This document shows, one piece after another, positions 13,351 to 25,507 of a DNA stretch of 64,000 nucleotides. The notes below the pieces were generated by a model that made no database searches, was not told the origin of the DNA, and saw nothing but the letters and a program-made list of their open reading frames with translations. Numbering within the stretch: position 1 is the stretch's first letter; each line of letters opens with the position of its first letter. The DNA is from Oxyruncus cristatus (taxonomy: Eukaryota > Chordata > Aves > Passeriformes > Cotingidae): the NCBI GenBank assembly GCA_013399855.1, contig VXAY01002819.1, positions 268,692-332,691 on the forward strand. Direction: 5' to 3'. Position numbers and translations under genes: made by a program.

Positions 13351-16300
13351 ATAATGAATGTGTGTGTGATATGCCTGTCGACATCAACAAATGGAAAGAG
13401 ACATCTCTGGATGCATATCTGGAGGTTTCCCTGGTGAAGGAGTTGGGGGAGGAGAGCGGGGAAGGAGCTGAGCTGTGGTGCTTCAAGTGCCTCTTTCTCA
13501 GGAGCTCGGGCAGTGTGGTGGGGACCGGCGGGCACACTCAGCTCCACGGGTGGGATCTTGGGATCTGTGAGACACCACGCCAAGGGACGGACAAGGAGGA
13601 CTGGCACACGAAGAAGCCACTGGTATTTTCGGCCACCCCTAGCCGTGCATCCTTTCCCTCCACTCGCACTGCTCTCAGGAGCAGTGGGAGGTAATTTCAG
13701 CCTAGGATGCTGATGGAGAGCCATGGAAGGCATGTGATAAGGCTGCCCAAATTCTCTGACCCCTTGTTTCCTATGGTAATTGATTCCTTCTGAGGCCACA
13801 CATGCCTTGGCATGTTTCCCTTCCTGCTGGTCTCACCCTGGCCACAGCAGAACCCTCTGGGGACACTGGCTCTCTCTCCTGTTTCGGCTGTGCTCCTGCC
13901 CCTGCCATCCCTTGGGAAAAGGAAGCGGGGAGCTTTAGAACATGAGGCTGGGAATAGTCCCCTGGGCAGTTCTTGCTGAGGATGGATGTGGCTGTATTAG
14001 CATCCCAAAGGGTTGCAGCAGGGCAGGACTGACATCCTTGGGAAAAGGAGTAGCACTGGCATTTCAAGGAGAGGATGGATGTATGGGAACGCCTAAACAC
14101 TGTGTGTGGCCAGGGCGGGGAGTTTGCGAAGCTGATGGAAGGACAAGGTGGAGTCACCACTGCATTTAATACAGGAACCTGTGTCTCCCTGCCTTTTCCC
14201 TCTCCCAAGTGCAGTGAAGCCTCGACTCACAGGTCACAGCCCCATTAGCTCCTGTGTGGCTGTGGTGGCTCTCAGCCCTTCCCTGGTTCCCTGTCACACC
14301 GTGGGCTGCTCCCCTACCCTGGGGGCAGCAGCAGCAGGAGCATCAAGGGAAGCGGGGCTGGGAGAAAGGGCTCCATCACAGTAACTAATAACTGTGTGCT
14401 GACAAATTGAATTATACCTTTTCCAGTTGCCTGCACTATTGATCAGAGAAAAGGTTTGTATTTTTGTTAGGCTTCCCCCCCCCCCCCTTCTTTTTCCTTT
14501 TAAGTTACAGTTGCAATGTCCTGGGGGCTTATAATGAACTAAATAAGGTCAGGTTAGCAGAAGAATCAAATATGCTCTGGCAGCAGAAGCATGGGCTTTT
14601 CCTGGTGACTGAGTGGAGGGGAAAGCAGCAGCAGCTCCTGCTCCTCCGTGCCCTAATGCATGGGAGTGTCCTGCCACAGTCCTGCTTCCCGCTTGAGGGC
14701 TGCTTGGAAAAGGCGTGATGCGGGTGGGCTGTGCAAGTGTGGCTGTGCTTGGCCTGACCCTGAGCTGTGTGGCAGGAGCTGGGGGGAAACTGGGACCCAC
14801 CAGGCCACCAAGGTTTATCTGTCACCTGCCCCAGCTTGTGCCAAACTGCACGGCCTGGGCAGCTTGATTGGCTTCTGCCGGAGATTCACAGTGGGGTGCG
14901 AGGAGCCAGGATGTGGCCAGGCACAGCACTTGCCTCGTAGCTCTCTGTGGGGTCCCTGCCTGGGGAAGCTGATGGTGTTTGGTTCTTTGCTCCCGTGCGG
15001 AGATCCTGCTGTGAACTCAATTAAAGCTGTGTTGGGGAAAGAGGGAATAAATTACCCAGATGAAAAGGATGAGTAAAAAAGCCATGTGCAGAGAAATGCC
15101 AGCCCACCTTTGCAAGGCTTTATCGAACTCGGACACGTGTCACCTTGGCAGCAGAAGCTTCAAGGAAAGGGGAGCATCCCTGGTGTCCCCCTTGATGTCC
15201 ACACTCCTGAGCTGGGACTGGAGCAAGGCCAGGCTGTTGCAGGAGAAGCAGAGAGTTGAGGGAACCTATCAGTGCCAGGGCAGAGGTGAGGCTGGAAGCG
15301 GTGCTCAGGTGAAGATCTGTAGAGGTAGCCCAGCCTGCCTAAGAGGGGAGGGCAGCTGCAGGTCCAGCAAGTGGCTCCAGCAGCTTGTGTGTCCCATTCT
15401 CTGTGTAACCTGCTGCTCCCAAAGGGGCATCCAAGGGATGTGTCCTGCCACGGCCAGCTCCACAGGCGTGGGGCGGTGCTCAGGCTTGGCCTCGCGCCAC
15501 CTCTCAGTGAGCAGCAGAAGTAGGGACACTCACGTCTTGTTTTTTTGTAAACTCTGTTTACAAAGACCTTGATTGAAATCCTGGCTGCCCTGGGGTGGAT
15601 CTGGATGCTCTCCAGAGCTGTCTGTGTGCTGGCAGAGCTGCCGCACTCCACACGGCAGGTTTGCCCACTGTGCACACAAATCCTGTCCCTGGTGACCCGG
15701 GAGCCCCAGGCTTCGCAAGTGAAGGCTCTGCCAGGGCCAGTTCCCAGCCTGCCCTGTGTCCCCCTGCTGTACTGGAGCTCGCTTCTCTTCTGGACCTCAC
15801 AGTACAAAAGTCGCCGATCACAGGCAAAGACCAACAAGCTGTCAACGCTTGTCTTAGAGTATTGGGTCCTGCTGGAAAAAGAGATCTGGGTCCCATCCTG
15901 CTCGGTGTGACCAGCAGCTGGGGACAGACCTGATGTCTCTGCTCTCAATTGCAACCTTCCTGCTCCCACACTGCCCTGCTTGAGAGTCCAGCCACATCAG
16001 GTACCGGATTAACATTCTTGGCACAGTGTAACTCCATCACCATTTCTATTAAACTCATTTGCTATCTAAAGGAATTAATTTTCCACTTTGTTTGCCCGTG
16101 AGGGGAAAAAAAAACCCAAACCTCTGAGCTGAGGCCCCAGTGGTTGAGGAGGGGGAGTGGAGTTGGGTGCCAGCATCCCCTCCTTCAGCTAGGAGGAGTG
16201 ATGGCATTCCCACCATCCACGCAGGAAGATGCCCCATCTTTGTGTTTCCACCATGCTCTTGGAAGGAGGAGCTGCCCGTTGCTGGCACCAAGGCTATTGC

Positions 16301-17765
16301 TTGCTTTCTGGAGCAAATGACACTGTTTCACCCTAGGATGAGTCTTTGAAACATCAAATTGTCCCCTTTTCACCAGGGATATCCCTGGACTTCAGGAAGC
16401 TCGGCCGCTTTCCAAAACTCAGGTTTCATTGGAGTCTACAGCAAGCTCATGGAAGGTAGAGCCAAGCTGGCTTCTCTCTGCCTGCTCCCCCATCTCCTTG
16501 TGTGTCATGTCCCTCAGTCAGTCACTTTGCAACAGGCTCAGGAACTGGATTCCTTCCCCTGCCTAGGGTTTGGGGCCCGTTTGTGTGTTTGGGCGCAGGA
16601 AGCAGGAGGAAGACAAGGGTAGGGTGGTGCCAGAGGGAGAAATCGTGTGTGTAGCATGTGAGCTACATGACTTACGTGTGTGCATCCCCTCCTGGAACTG
16701 TGGGGCTCCTGCTGAGAGCCTCCCCCTTGGATTATCACCTCCACTCTGGGTACCTCCTGCCTGGAAAAAGGAGGGAGATGCTCTGTAGCCCTCTGTGCCG
16801 CTGCTTTCAAGGTCGGAGGCTGCTGATAATTGATCTACAGCCTTGCTGTAAATCTGATGCCGAGGGGAACGTTCCCTGCTGCCTCTCAACAGCAGCATCC
16901 ATCCTGCATGGCTCGGCCAGCCTGGTCACCAGCAAGGGAAGGGAGGCTTTAATCACGCCCTGCCTCTGCCAGGCAGGATTCAGGTCTGCAGCTGGCCTTG
17001 CTGGCTCAAAGCTCTGCACACCCTCTGTGCTGCTTGTGGAGGTTCTTCCTGAAGTCAGTGAACCCCTGCCATGGTCTGCAGCTGCAGGACAGGAGAGTAC
17101 TAGAGGGATTGACATGGGATCTGGCAAGCAATGCTGGGACCAAGTGGTGGATCTAGTGGGTTTGGGATATCTAGCATGGCTTTGAGTGCCCCACAGGACC
17201 CAGAGTTTAGGGTATTCTCCCAGTAGATGGGAAATCTGGCTCCAAGTCAGGCAGAGGAGGAGTTGGAAAGCAGCTTCCCAGGGAGCCTGTGGAGCCTTGT
17301 GTTACGGAGGAAGAAGAAAGGTGGTGGTGGCCACCAGATGTGGAGCACTGGGCCACCCTCCTCACCTGGTGGCTACCGGGTGGATGCCAGGCTGGTCCCT
17401 GGCTGCATATCCCTCTGCCTGAGAGACTGCCGTGGTCAGAGCCATGGAGGTAGCTGCTGCTGGCAGGCAAGCTTCGGGGTGTTGGTCGCTAATTGAATTG
17501 GAGCCCCGTGAAAATGACAGGCCTTCATAACTGCTGAATGTTTCCCTTCATCATCATCATTATCATCGTTCTCAGCTGAACTGCAGCTCCCTTAAGGACC
17601 ACGGCAGCTTTCAGCCCAGAGTAGGGCTGGCTTCAGTCCCTCCTCACCCGCCCCACGGGTAAAGCTGTCCTGCCCCTGTCTCTTCCCATGGGATCAGCCC
17701 TGTTCCCAGGATATGTCTTGCTTCATCTGAAGATAAACTAGTTTCCCTCCCAGAAATCCTTTCTC
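13351..17765. other. non-coding region, no gene seen
   Basis: No supported exon. A 269-codon minus-strand open frame at 15160-15969 is the longest here, but its composition (Ser, Pro, Arg, Cys, Trp-rich) is that of random translation of GC-rich DNA. Simple sequence includes a C run near 14474-14487 and an imperfect (ATC)n tract at about 17549-17573. Confidence 0.55.
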
Positions 17766-17769
17766 AGTG

Positions 17770-17960
17770 GCTGGTACTAATGGAGAAGAAAAATAATCAA
17801 GCCGGTGTAAACCCCCTGCTACCTGTGACTCTCTCTGCAAAGCCTGTTAATGAGCCAGCTCAGGTTGTGCTAATTACTGTTACCCTGGCAGGCCAGGTGA
17901 GAGCACCAGGAGTTAACTAACACTCAATTAACCCCTGGTTGGTCGCACTGATTTCCGCCG
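17770..17960. promoter_or_regulatory. candidate conserved non-coding element
   Basis: This AT-richer island contains AATAATCAAG, GTGTAAACCCC (Fox-like), GTTAATGAG, GCTAATTACTG, GAGTTAACTAAC and CAATTAACCCC, six homeodomain- or Fox-type words in under 200 bp. It has no coding potential. The enhancer role is inferred from motif density only. Confidence 0.3.
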
Positions 17961-18519
17961 CTGTCATAAAGTCAACATGGAAACAGTGACAGGCAGGAGG
18001 TAGATAAGGCTCTGTACAACCCCAGAGGTGACAACTTTCCTGTCTGGCACGGGAGCACATGGGGGACCCCAGCCTGCACTGCTGAGCTCTTCAGCTGCTC
18101 TTGCCTGATGACTTGGTGCACCTTGGAGCCCCTCTTGAAGTCAGGAGTGTTAAGTCCCAGCTGCCTCTCCATCCCTTGATGCTTCCATCCCTGGAAGCAC
18201 CCAGCTAGATGGATGCAGGGGCATCCAGCCCTGTGCAAGAGACCGCAGTGGGTGGGATGGAGAAACCAGGAGGGGCTGAGGTGGTTGGGACGGTCCTTCA
18301 CCAGTAGCATGGCCTGCATCCCATTGGTCTCAGGGAGCTTTTGACCATGGTGTATCTCGTGCCAGCAAACCTGTTGGCTCCTGAGACACCTTGGCTGCAG
18401 GACTGGGATGTGTGGGGTCAGGGCCATCCCAGCCCCTCACATCTCACAGGGTGGGCACCCCACAGGCTGTGCAAGTGGGCTCGGGCGACCCTGACAATGC
18501 ACTGAGCTGCTGCCCAGAA

Positions 18520-18790
18520 TTTGCCCTGCAGTTGCTATGGTGACATTGCCGTTTCTTACCTCACTGGGGGGAAAAAAAGCCTCCAAACATTTAATTCTGC
18601 AGCCCACCTGGGAGCCTTTTAAACTCCCCATTCGGTGTTTGACATGTAATAATTTTTCTGCTTGTAAGATTATCCTAAAATGCTCATTCTCTTTCTCGAA
18701 ATCTCAGCAGTGGAGCCTCAGAAAGAAATCGGCATAAGAAATACCAATACAAGTTTCAAATGCCGATTTGTCACTGTCACCGGGAACAGG
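18520..18790. promoter_or_regulatory. candidate enhancer with an RFX-type X-box
   Basis: Positions 18531-18544 read GTTGCTATGGTGAC, a close match to the palindromic RFX X-box in which two half-sites face each other. The flanks are AT-rich with CATTTAATTC and ATGTAATAATTT. RFX factors act at ciliary and many neuronal enhancers in vertebrates. Looser half-site relatives occur at 22208-22218 (CCCATGGTAAC) and 24890-24901 (CACCATGGTAAC). Confidence 0.35.
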
Positions 18791-19283
18791 CGGTGACAGG
18801 CACCAGCGAGGGAAACACGGCAGCACGAGTCAGGGCTGGCAGCGCCGGCACAGTGCAGCCACTGCTGACCGGCTCCCGTGGGAGACGCCACAGTGGAGAG
18901 CATGGGGTGAGAGGGGACAGGAGGTGATGAGGGGAAGCAGGGAATCTGGGGAGGAGGGCTGGTCCTGGTTGGCAGCAAGGAGGGCTTTGATCTCCTGCCC
19001 CACGTACGTAGTGATGCCATTGCTCAAGAGACTCATCAGCGCTGTGGTCATCAAGGCAAAAAGAAAATAAGATAAAACCTCCCTGAAGAAACTGAGTGAA
19101 GACTTGGCTCAGTTCCCCCGGTCTGACTCGTGCTCCCCAGGCGACCTGGGATCCCCCCAGATTTCCCGGATGGTGTGGGGGAGCAGAGCCCAGCCCTGCC
19201 AGGCTCCCAGCCTTGACATGCAAATAAATAGAGTTAAAACTGTCAGGTGCCAGGTACCATTGGCGCCAAGAGGCACTTGGGTA

Positions 19284-19295
19284 CCACCAGGGGGA
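19284..19295 (+). promoter_or_regulatory. candidate CTCF core motif, plus orientation
   Basis: The core CCACCAGGGGGA matches the central CTCF consensus in its first eleven bases. It lies about 21 kb upstream of the CpG island, just before the TAATCC-rich array. Functional occupancy cannot be judged from sequence. Confidence 0.35.
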
Positions 19296-19390
19296 CCCCA
19301 TCATATGGCTGTTCATGCTTGGGTATCCGCACACCTTCCCAAGCAGATGGTCTGCTCCACAGCACTGGGATCCAGCAAGCCTGTGGAGCA

Positions 19391-19680
19391 GTTTAATCTC
19401 CAGAAATAATTTAATATGGCTTCCTCCAGAGTATGCTGTTTTGGGGTTTTTTCCCCTGGCCAGCCATAGAATAATTTAATCCTGCCTTCTGTGTGAAGAT
19501 CTATTTTGAGCTTGCCACCTGCAGAGTGTTTTAATCCCACAACTCACAAAGTAATTCAATCCTCTCCCTTGGTGAGTAATTTAATCCTCTAATTCCAGGG
19601 TAATTTAATCCCCTCCCTGGGGAATAATGGAATAATTTGATCCTCCATTTCCAGAGTAATATGATCCTCACCTGAGAAGC
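19391..19680. repeat. degenerate 24-25 bp tandem array rich in TAAT/TAATCC
   Basis: A unit close to TAATTTAATCCTC plus a T/C-rich half with CCAG recurs with starts at about 19472, 19527, 19552, 19577, 19601, 19633 and 19657. A worn unit lies near 19502 and outlying relatives at 19391 and 19407. Most spacings are 24, 25 or 32 bp, so this is an old, decayed minisatellite and not a chance AT cluster. Five units keep AATCC and two carry GATCC. TAATCC is the preferred core of OTX/CRX/PITX/GSC-type (K50) homeodomains, so the array could also act as a homotypic binding cluster. More TAATCC words follow at about 19796 and 19903. Confidence 0.75.
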
Positions 19681-22600
19681 TCAATACTTTAAACCAGCCA
19701 CCTGTCTGCAGGCACTTGCCATCCCTGCAAAATGCTCCCTGCCTGGCAGGGATCTGGATATTCTTCCAGCAAATCCATTCCCGCACTGGCTGGGGTAATC
19801 CATGCAGGTCCAGAATGGGCAAAACCATTTGGCACTGCCTGGCCTTGGGGCATTTGAGCCTGGATGTGTGTGATTGCATCATTTAAATTCCCCCTCAACC
19901 AGTTAATCCGTTTGCTGATGAATTAGTTTTAATCTGGCCGGTGCCATGGTTGTTAAAGCAGGGCAGCCTTTGCCCCTGCTCTGGGGGGCTGCTGGAGTGA
20001 GGGAGGGCTCTTGTGGGCATGTTTTGGCCTTAGTACTCAGTTCTATGTATAAATATATATATATAAATAGGGAATATCTTCTCATCTATCTGGAAGGGCA
20101 GTGCTGTGTCCCCTCACCCAGCAGGGTCTGGCTATTGAAGTGTTTTAACCCCAGGTGCCATTGGGCCAAGACCCCCTTTCACTGGGGGTCCACAAGCAAG
20201 GTGCCAGCATCCGAGTCTTCTGCCAAGGAGCTGGGAGCACGGCAGGGCTGTGCAGAGACTCCCTGCTCTTGGAGCTGAGCACCCCTGCCCTGCCACAGCA
20301 TCCTGGGCACACTCATCGCCTCTGTCCGCGCTGTCACCTCTCATGGGGCCTTTGGGCATCCCACAAGCCACCTCCCAGCATGGAATTCCACCTTGAGTGC
20401 AACAGAGGCTCCCTACGGGGTGGCATGAAAGAGAGATTCACGGCAGGAGTCTGGCTGGTTTACAACTCCTCCCCCTCATTTCTACTCTAGGAAAGGCTCA
20501 CGGTTAATAGGAGAAAGAATTTCCGTAGTTGAGATGTTAAAAAGAGAAGTACCCATAATGATAGTGTCCATTTCCATGCACAGAATGATCTGTGGAATAT
20601 ACAGAACAGAAATATTTCCCCATCCCTCTAAAGACTGCAACAGTTTGTACTCAGGAGAGGGATTAGCATGCTAAAAAGGAAATAACACCCTTCAAATAAT
20701 CCTGTGGAAGGGAAAAGAGAGGGTGAGGTGAGGCAGTGGGGCAGGAGGAGAGACCTGGCAAAGAGGGGGAAGCATTGAAGGGCCATATTGGCCCCAGGTT
20801 TGGGTTGCCAAGGCATTGGTGGGATGATGCCAAAGTGTAGATGGGAAGGTGCCCCAGTGTGGCAGGGCAGAGGGGGATGGGGTGGGAGCCCACCCACTGC
20901 CCAGCGCCAGCCAGCCCTGCCCACACACTGTGTGGCCCTTTGGCACAGGGTGGTCTGTCCTGCCTCGCCCGTCACATCCCCCGGGGAAAAGTGATGAGGT
21001 CGAGGCTGGGATTGTTCTTGTTGTTTAATCCCACTGTCAAATTAGTGCTTAAGTCTTGGAAGCCAAAGGAGAGGCAAGTGGTTTGGAGGACCAGAGCCAA
21101 CTTCCATCACTCCCTGCCTGTAGCTCCTGTCTTCATGGCATTGGAATTAACTCCCTGTTCCCCCCACCCTGCTGCAATCCCCTGGGACCACACCATCACC
21201 AGAGAGCCACAGCTCTTTGCAACCTCCCTCTGGGGCTGCACTGGGCTCAGAGGTGCCAATGATAATTGTCTTTCCGAGGGACAGAGAACACAAGCAAAAA
21301 TCCTTGCCTGGGCTAAACAGAAATCATTGCTCGTTCCACCGCACGCTTTATATGCCCCAGAGCCCCCTGGGACTGCTAAAATTCTGCTTTTAAAACTCTG
21401 CTTTATACAAAAGTCTGTCCTGGATATGTCATCTCACATTCTAACGTGATATATTAGACAAATAATTCTTTATGTGCAAAGCGTTCCTAAGTACCTGCAG
21501 GCCAGAGGGAAGAGAGAGAGGGGCCTGAGTATCTTTTAAAATCCCATTCTAAATGTTTCCACTTCAAAGTCTCTTCTGCAGATTCTCTTTCGTGCCACGT
21601 CTCGTGCCCAAAAGTCAGCTCTACCAGTGCCTTCTGGGTCATGGTGATGCCCTGTGGCTGTGCCCTGTGGGGTGATGGGGGGCTCGTGCTGTTGTGCTGT
21701 GTCTCCCAGATGTTGTAGCCTTGTAGGGATGGGGGAAAAGAGCAGGGGAGAAGTCTCTCCCTTTACTCCTTGAAATGCAAGCCACTCTCTTTAACCAGTC
21801 TTGGTGTTCACTCACCTCTCTTCCCCTCTAATGAGTTAGTTTTTGTTCTCCTATATCACGTCTGGATGCACATTGCGGGTAATTGATGGACAGGACCAGA
21901 CCTCTGAAAGCTATCACTGTGAAATCACACGTCCAAATATGTTTATCTTCTCAGCTTTTTGGGCCCAAGTGCTCTTGGATACAGATTTCCGTACTTCAAG
22001 GAGGAGAGCAAATTTCCTTCAAAATGTCAGCATAGAAATGAGAGATAAAAGGGAAGACACAGGGGCTGCTTCAACTTTGCATTCATGGCAAAGCAGAGCA
22101 GCATGGCTCAGAGGGAAGGAACAGGAGCTCAGCCGTGGGCAGGCCTCGTTTTGGGGGGGTGGTGGTTCCCTTAAGGATCTGGGCGCTGCCCTGTGATGGG
22201 TGCAGCTCCCATGGTAACTTCCAGCCAGCATTCCACCTGCTCTTCTCAGCCTGTTTTCCCCAGGAGACATCCCGGCAGTTTGGCAGGTGGGTGTCTTCTC
22301 CTGCAATGGGCTGAACCCCTGGTTTTTGGCACAAGTGAGTCCCTGGAGTCACACCACGATGTCCACCCCAGCACGGAGGGAGGTCTCCATGCACCTTGTG
22401 TTGCTGCAGTCTGTGAGGAAGGAGCCGTGGCTGCTGCTGGGCCGCTTTGCTCTGCCAGCACCGGGACAAGGCTGTGCCGTGGCTGCTGCCCGCTGGGGCT
22501 GAGTGGCAGGCAGTGGCCCCACGGTGAAGGGCTCGTGTCGAAGGCAAGCCCTGCCTGCCCTCGGCATGGATTTCGAGTGCTCTGTGAGTAATTCTCCACG

Positions 22601-24490
22601 CAAGCACCTCTCTCTCTTGCACAGCAGCAGCAGATGTTAGATGTCAGGTGTCAGCTGTGGGCATGGGAGGACGGCGGGCGAGCTGCAGCCAGGGAACTGG
22701 GAGGATTTCCCCTACCAGCCAGGAGGACGGAGAACATTCCTGCCACCTGGGCACAGCCATCCTCCCCTGACCAGACTGTGGTGGGGCTGCCCACGGCCAC
22801 CACGGAGACATTTCAGGCAAACCACGATCCCTTCTGTGTTGCAGACAGAGCAGCCTCCGTGTGCTCCCTGCATGCTGCTGATTGACAGCAAAGACGCACG
22901 ACCGCACATCTTGTTTTCAGCAATCTGGGTGTTTGTGTTGGCAGAGCCTGGCTCACGCTAACGACAGGAGCTGCCTCTCACTGTCAGCAGTGGCTCTGCC
23001 GTCGCTGAGCCTTTGCACACCCACCTCTTCCTCAGAGTTGCCAGCAGTTCTGCCAGCCTCTGCTCCTGGCACTGCTTGCATGGGCCACTGGCGGCCACAG
23101 TCCTGGCAGGCACCCACTCTCTGCCCTCTTGCAAGCACAGGCTTTGCCCCTCTTTTGGTACAGCCTTGTTTCTCACTGTCCCCCGCCTTCCTCCCTCTCC
23201 CACTGTCCTGGGGTGCTCCTCACGCACTGGGATGAAGGCTTAGTCTGCTTCCAACTGCGCTCCTGAAGTCGTCTGCTTTAAATACCGACAGCGTGTGAAG
23301 TGAGGAACCCTTGTGGGTTTGCTGCAGAGCTCCTGGGGGATGATGTGGTTTGTGCTAAGCATGAGCTGGGAGTATAGGCTGTGAGTGGTCCCTCTGGGCT
23401 CTCTCATCGCTGTCTCCAAACTCCTTTTCTTGAGGAGCTCTGCTCAGAGCACCAGTGCCCAGCCCATCAGCTGCAGCCTGTCAATCCTGCTCACACTCCC
23501 AGAAGCTCTCCAGGAGCTCTGAGGCTCCACTGCCCGTAGCTGCAACTCCTGGGATGGGGCTGCCTGCCCAGACTCCTGCTGCATTTCTGTCTCGGCCCCA
23601 TTTAGCTGTTTCCAGCGTGGAATGGAGGTGCTTGCTGTGAGCTGGACTTACTGAGCTGCAGCCACTGTCCCACCCTGTGTGAAGAGTGCAGGTTCCCAGT
23701 CCTGCCTTGGCTCCTGGCTATGCAGCCCCATGTCCATCCCCTGCAGTGCCCTGTCCTTCTGTTGCACTGTCACCAGGAGATTCCCACCACGGGGCCAGAG
23801 AGCCTGCAGACTGCCACCAGGACTCAGCTTTGCCCACTGCTGCCATGCAGGGACCTGACAGCAGCGCAGTGCGAGAGGATTGTGCCTCTGCCTTGGGATG
23901 ACAGATGCTGCCATGGCACGGCGAAGCTTTCAGGCTCTGCCTGAGAGTGGTCAGGAGCGGAAGGAGCTCTTTCTGGCATTGCCAGAGAAGGGAGGTGAGG
24001 AGACAGAGGAGGGCAGGCTGGAGCATGAGTGCATCTGGGGACATGGGCTCAGGAGCAGGGCTGTGGAGAGGGGAGAGCAAGGGCTGCACGCTGCAGTGGT
24101 GCGGGAGAGGAGCCCCGACTAATGTCTGTGTGTGTGCAAAGGTCATATGTTCATTGCATTCGCCTGACAACATGTCCATATCACAAAATCACCTCTGAGG
24201 ACCTCAAAATCACCCTCCCTGCCCCAGGGACAGCAGATAGTAATGAGACATCTGTAGATGCTAAATGACTCAAATGAGAGCTTGGTTGCCAGCCCACTTC
24301 TCTCCTTCTTTCCTACAAGCACTAAAAAAATCCGAAGGGAGTTTTGCAGCTCCAAATCCAGCTCCAAGCCCATTCTCAGCCTGCCAGCAGAGTATTAGGT
24401 TGGGGCTCTTAGTCTCCAAAGGCCAGGGCTGCAGGAGGAAACCTTGAGCCGTGCCTGAGACCTTTCAGTAGCCCCAATGTGCCTTTTGGT
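19681..24490. other. non-coding region, no gene seen
   Basis: No exon is supported. An AT microsatellite lies at about 20044-20070. AT-rich islets occur at about 20500-20640 and 21390-21470. A CpG-poor GC-rich stretch with many chance frames runs about 22190-24120. The RFX-like half-site at 22208-22218 is the only notable motif I picked out. Confidence 0.55.
20044..20070. repeat. AT microsatellite
   Basis: A short run of TATA/AATA repeats, including an uninterrupted (AT)n core near 20053-20064. Confidence 0.8.
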
Positions 24491-24501
24491 TCTGTCATCA
24501 G

Positions 24502-24560
24502 AAATGCTCCTCTTTGATGGAGAAATGCACCAAAAAATGCTCCTCTTTGATGGAGAAATG
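24502..24560. repeat. 33-bp tandem duplication, about 1.8 copies
   Basis: The block beginning AAATGCTCCTCTTTGATGG at 24502 recurs at 24535, a period of 33 bp, and is identical through GGAGAAATG. It is a small local tandem duplication with no coding significance. Confidence 0.85.
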
Positions 24561-24869
24561 TAAATAGAAGTAGACTTTTGGAAGTGTTTCTGCAGAAGTG
24601 AGGACAAGCCACATTTCATCCCACTCCCACCTCCCTGGAGCCTCAAAGCCTCTTGTGCTGCCAGAGAGGCTCTTGCACATGTAGCCCCTCTTGGGAGGTG
24701 TGTACCCACCTCTCTACCAAATGCATTTACCACAGTGTGAAGCACAAACTTGTCTTCTTTGTGTGTGACTCTGGGCTGTATCACAGATTAAAAGATTTGT
24801 CTTTGGGTGGGTCTCTGGTGGCTGTTTCAATACCATTCCTTGCATGGGCTCTGGGACATCTGTGCTGAG

Positions 24870-25060
24870 GTTCTCGGTAAACTCAATTACACCATGGTAA
24901 CAGCATGGTATTGACTCGGGAGCCTCCGCAGCACAGGACTCTTGACGTTTATTAGTTGTTTAATTATGTGGCACATCAGGCCAAAATAATGTTATTAGCT
25001 AATTAGCCCGTGTTGGGGGTGTTGGTAATTTTTGTTAAATGAATGTTAACATCAGTGAAA
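24870..25060. promoter_or_regulatory. candidate conserved non-coding element with paired homeodomain words
   Basis: In about 190 bp there are CAATTAC, an RFX-like CACCATGGTAAC (24890-24901), TTTAATTATG, ATTAGCTAATTAGC (24994-25007, holding a CTAATTAG palindrome), GGTAATTTTTG and ATGTTAACATC. The dense homeodomain-type content in an AT-rich island between GC-rich flanks suggests a developmental enhancer. Conservation is untested. Confidence 0.35.
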
Positions 25061-25494
25061 GGTGCCAGCTGGTAGCCCAGGAGTCAGGGCTCCTTTAGTG
25101 CACAGAGCAGGTCGAGGCTGACCCCAGCCTAGATGCTCCTTCACACCGTCCCTCTGCAGCATCTTCATGGGTTTGGGTGAGATACAAATAACAGCACCTA
25201 CTCACAACACAGCTGGGGTCCCTGGCACCCTCCAAAGAGCTTCCTGTGGGCATGGCTGGGCCAAGCCCATGTCCAGGGTTTATTGAATAGCAGCGTTTTC
25301 AGGATCTGAGGAGTAGTGCTGTGGTATTAGAAAGGACTGTCACGCCGCTCAGCCTGGACAGTGACCACATGCTGCTGGAGCCACCATAAGTTACCTGCCC
25401 CCGTGTCTGACACTGGCGCGGTCACGCACCACTGAACACACAGGGAGAGGAAAATAAGTGTTTGAATGCCAGTGGCATGTACTGCAGTTGTAAC

Positions 25495-25507
25495 CCACCA
25501 GAGGGGG
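25495..25507 (+). promoter_or_regulatory. candidate CTCF core motif, plus orientation
   Basis: CCACCAGAGGGGG matches the CTCF core in its first eleven bases and has the same orientation as the candidate at 19284. It is a motif call only. Confidence 0.35.

Noticed and set aside
15160..15969. 269-codon minus-strand open frame
   Set aside because: Composition is typical of random GC-rich translation and overlaps equally long frames on the other strand. No family resemblance.
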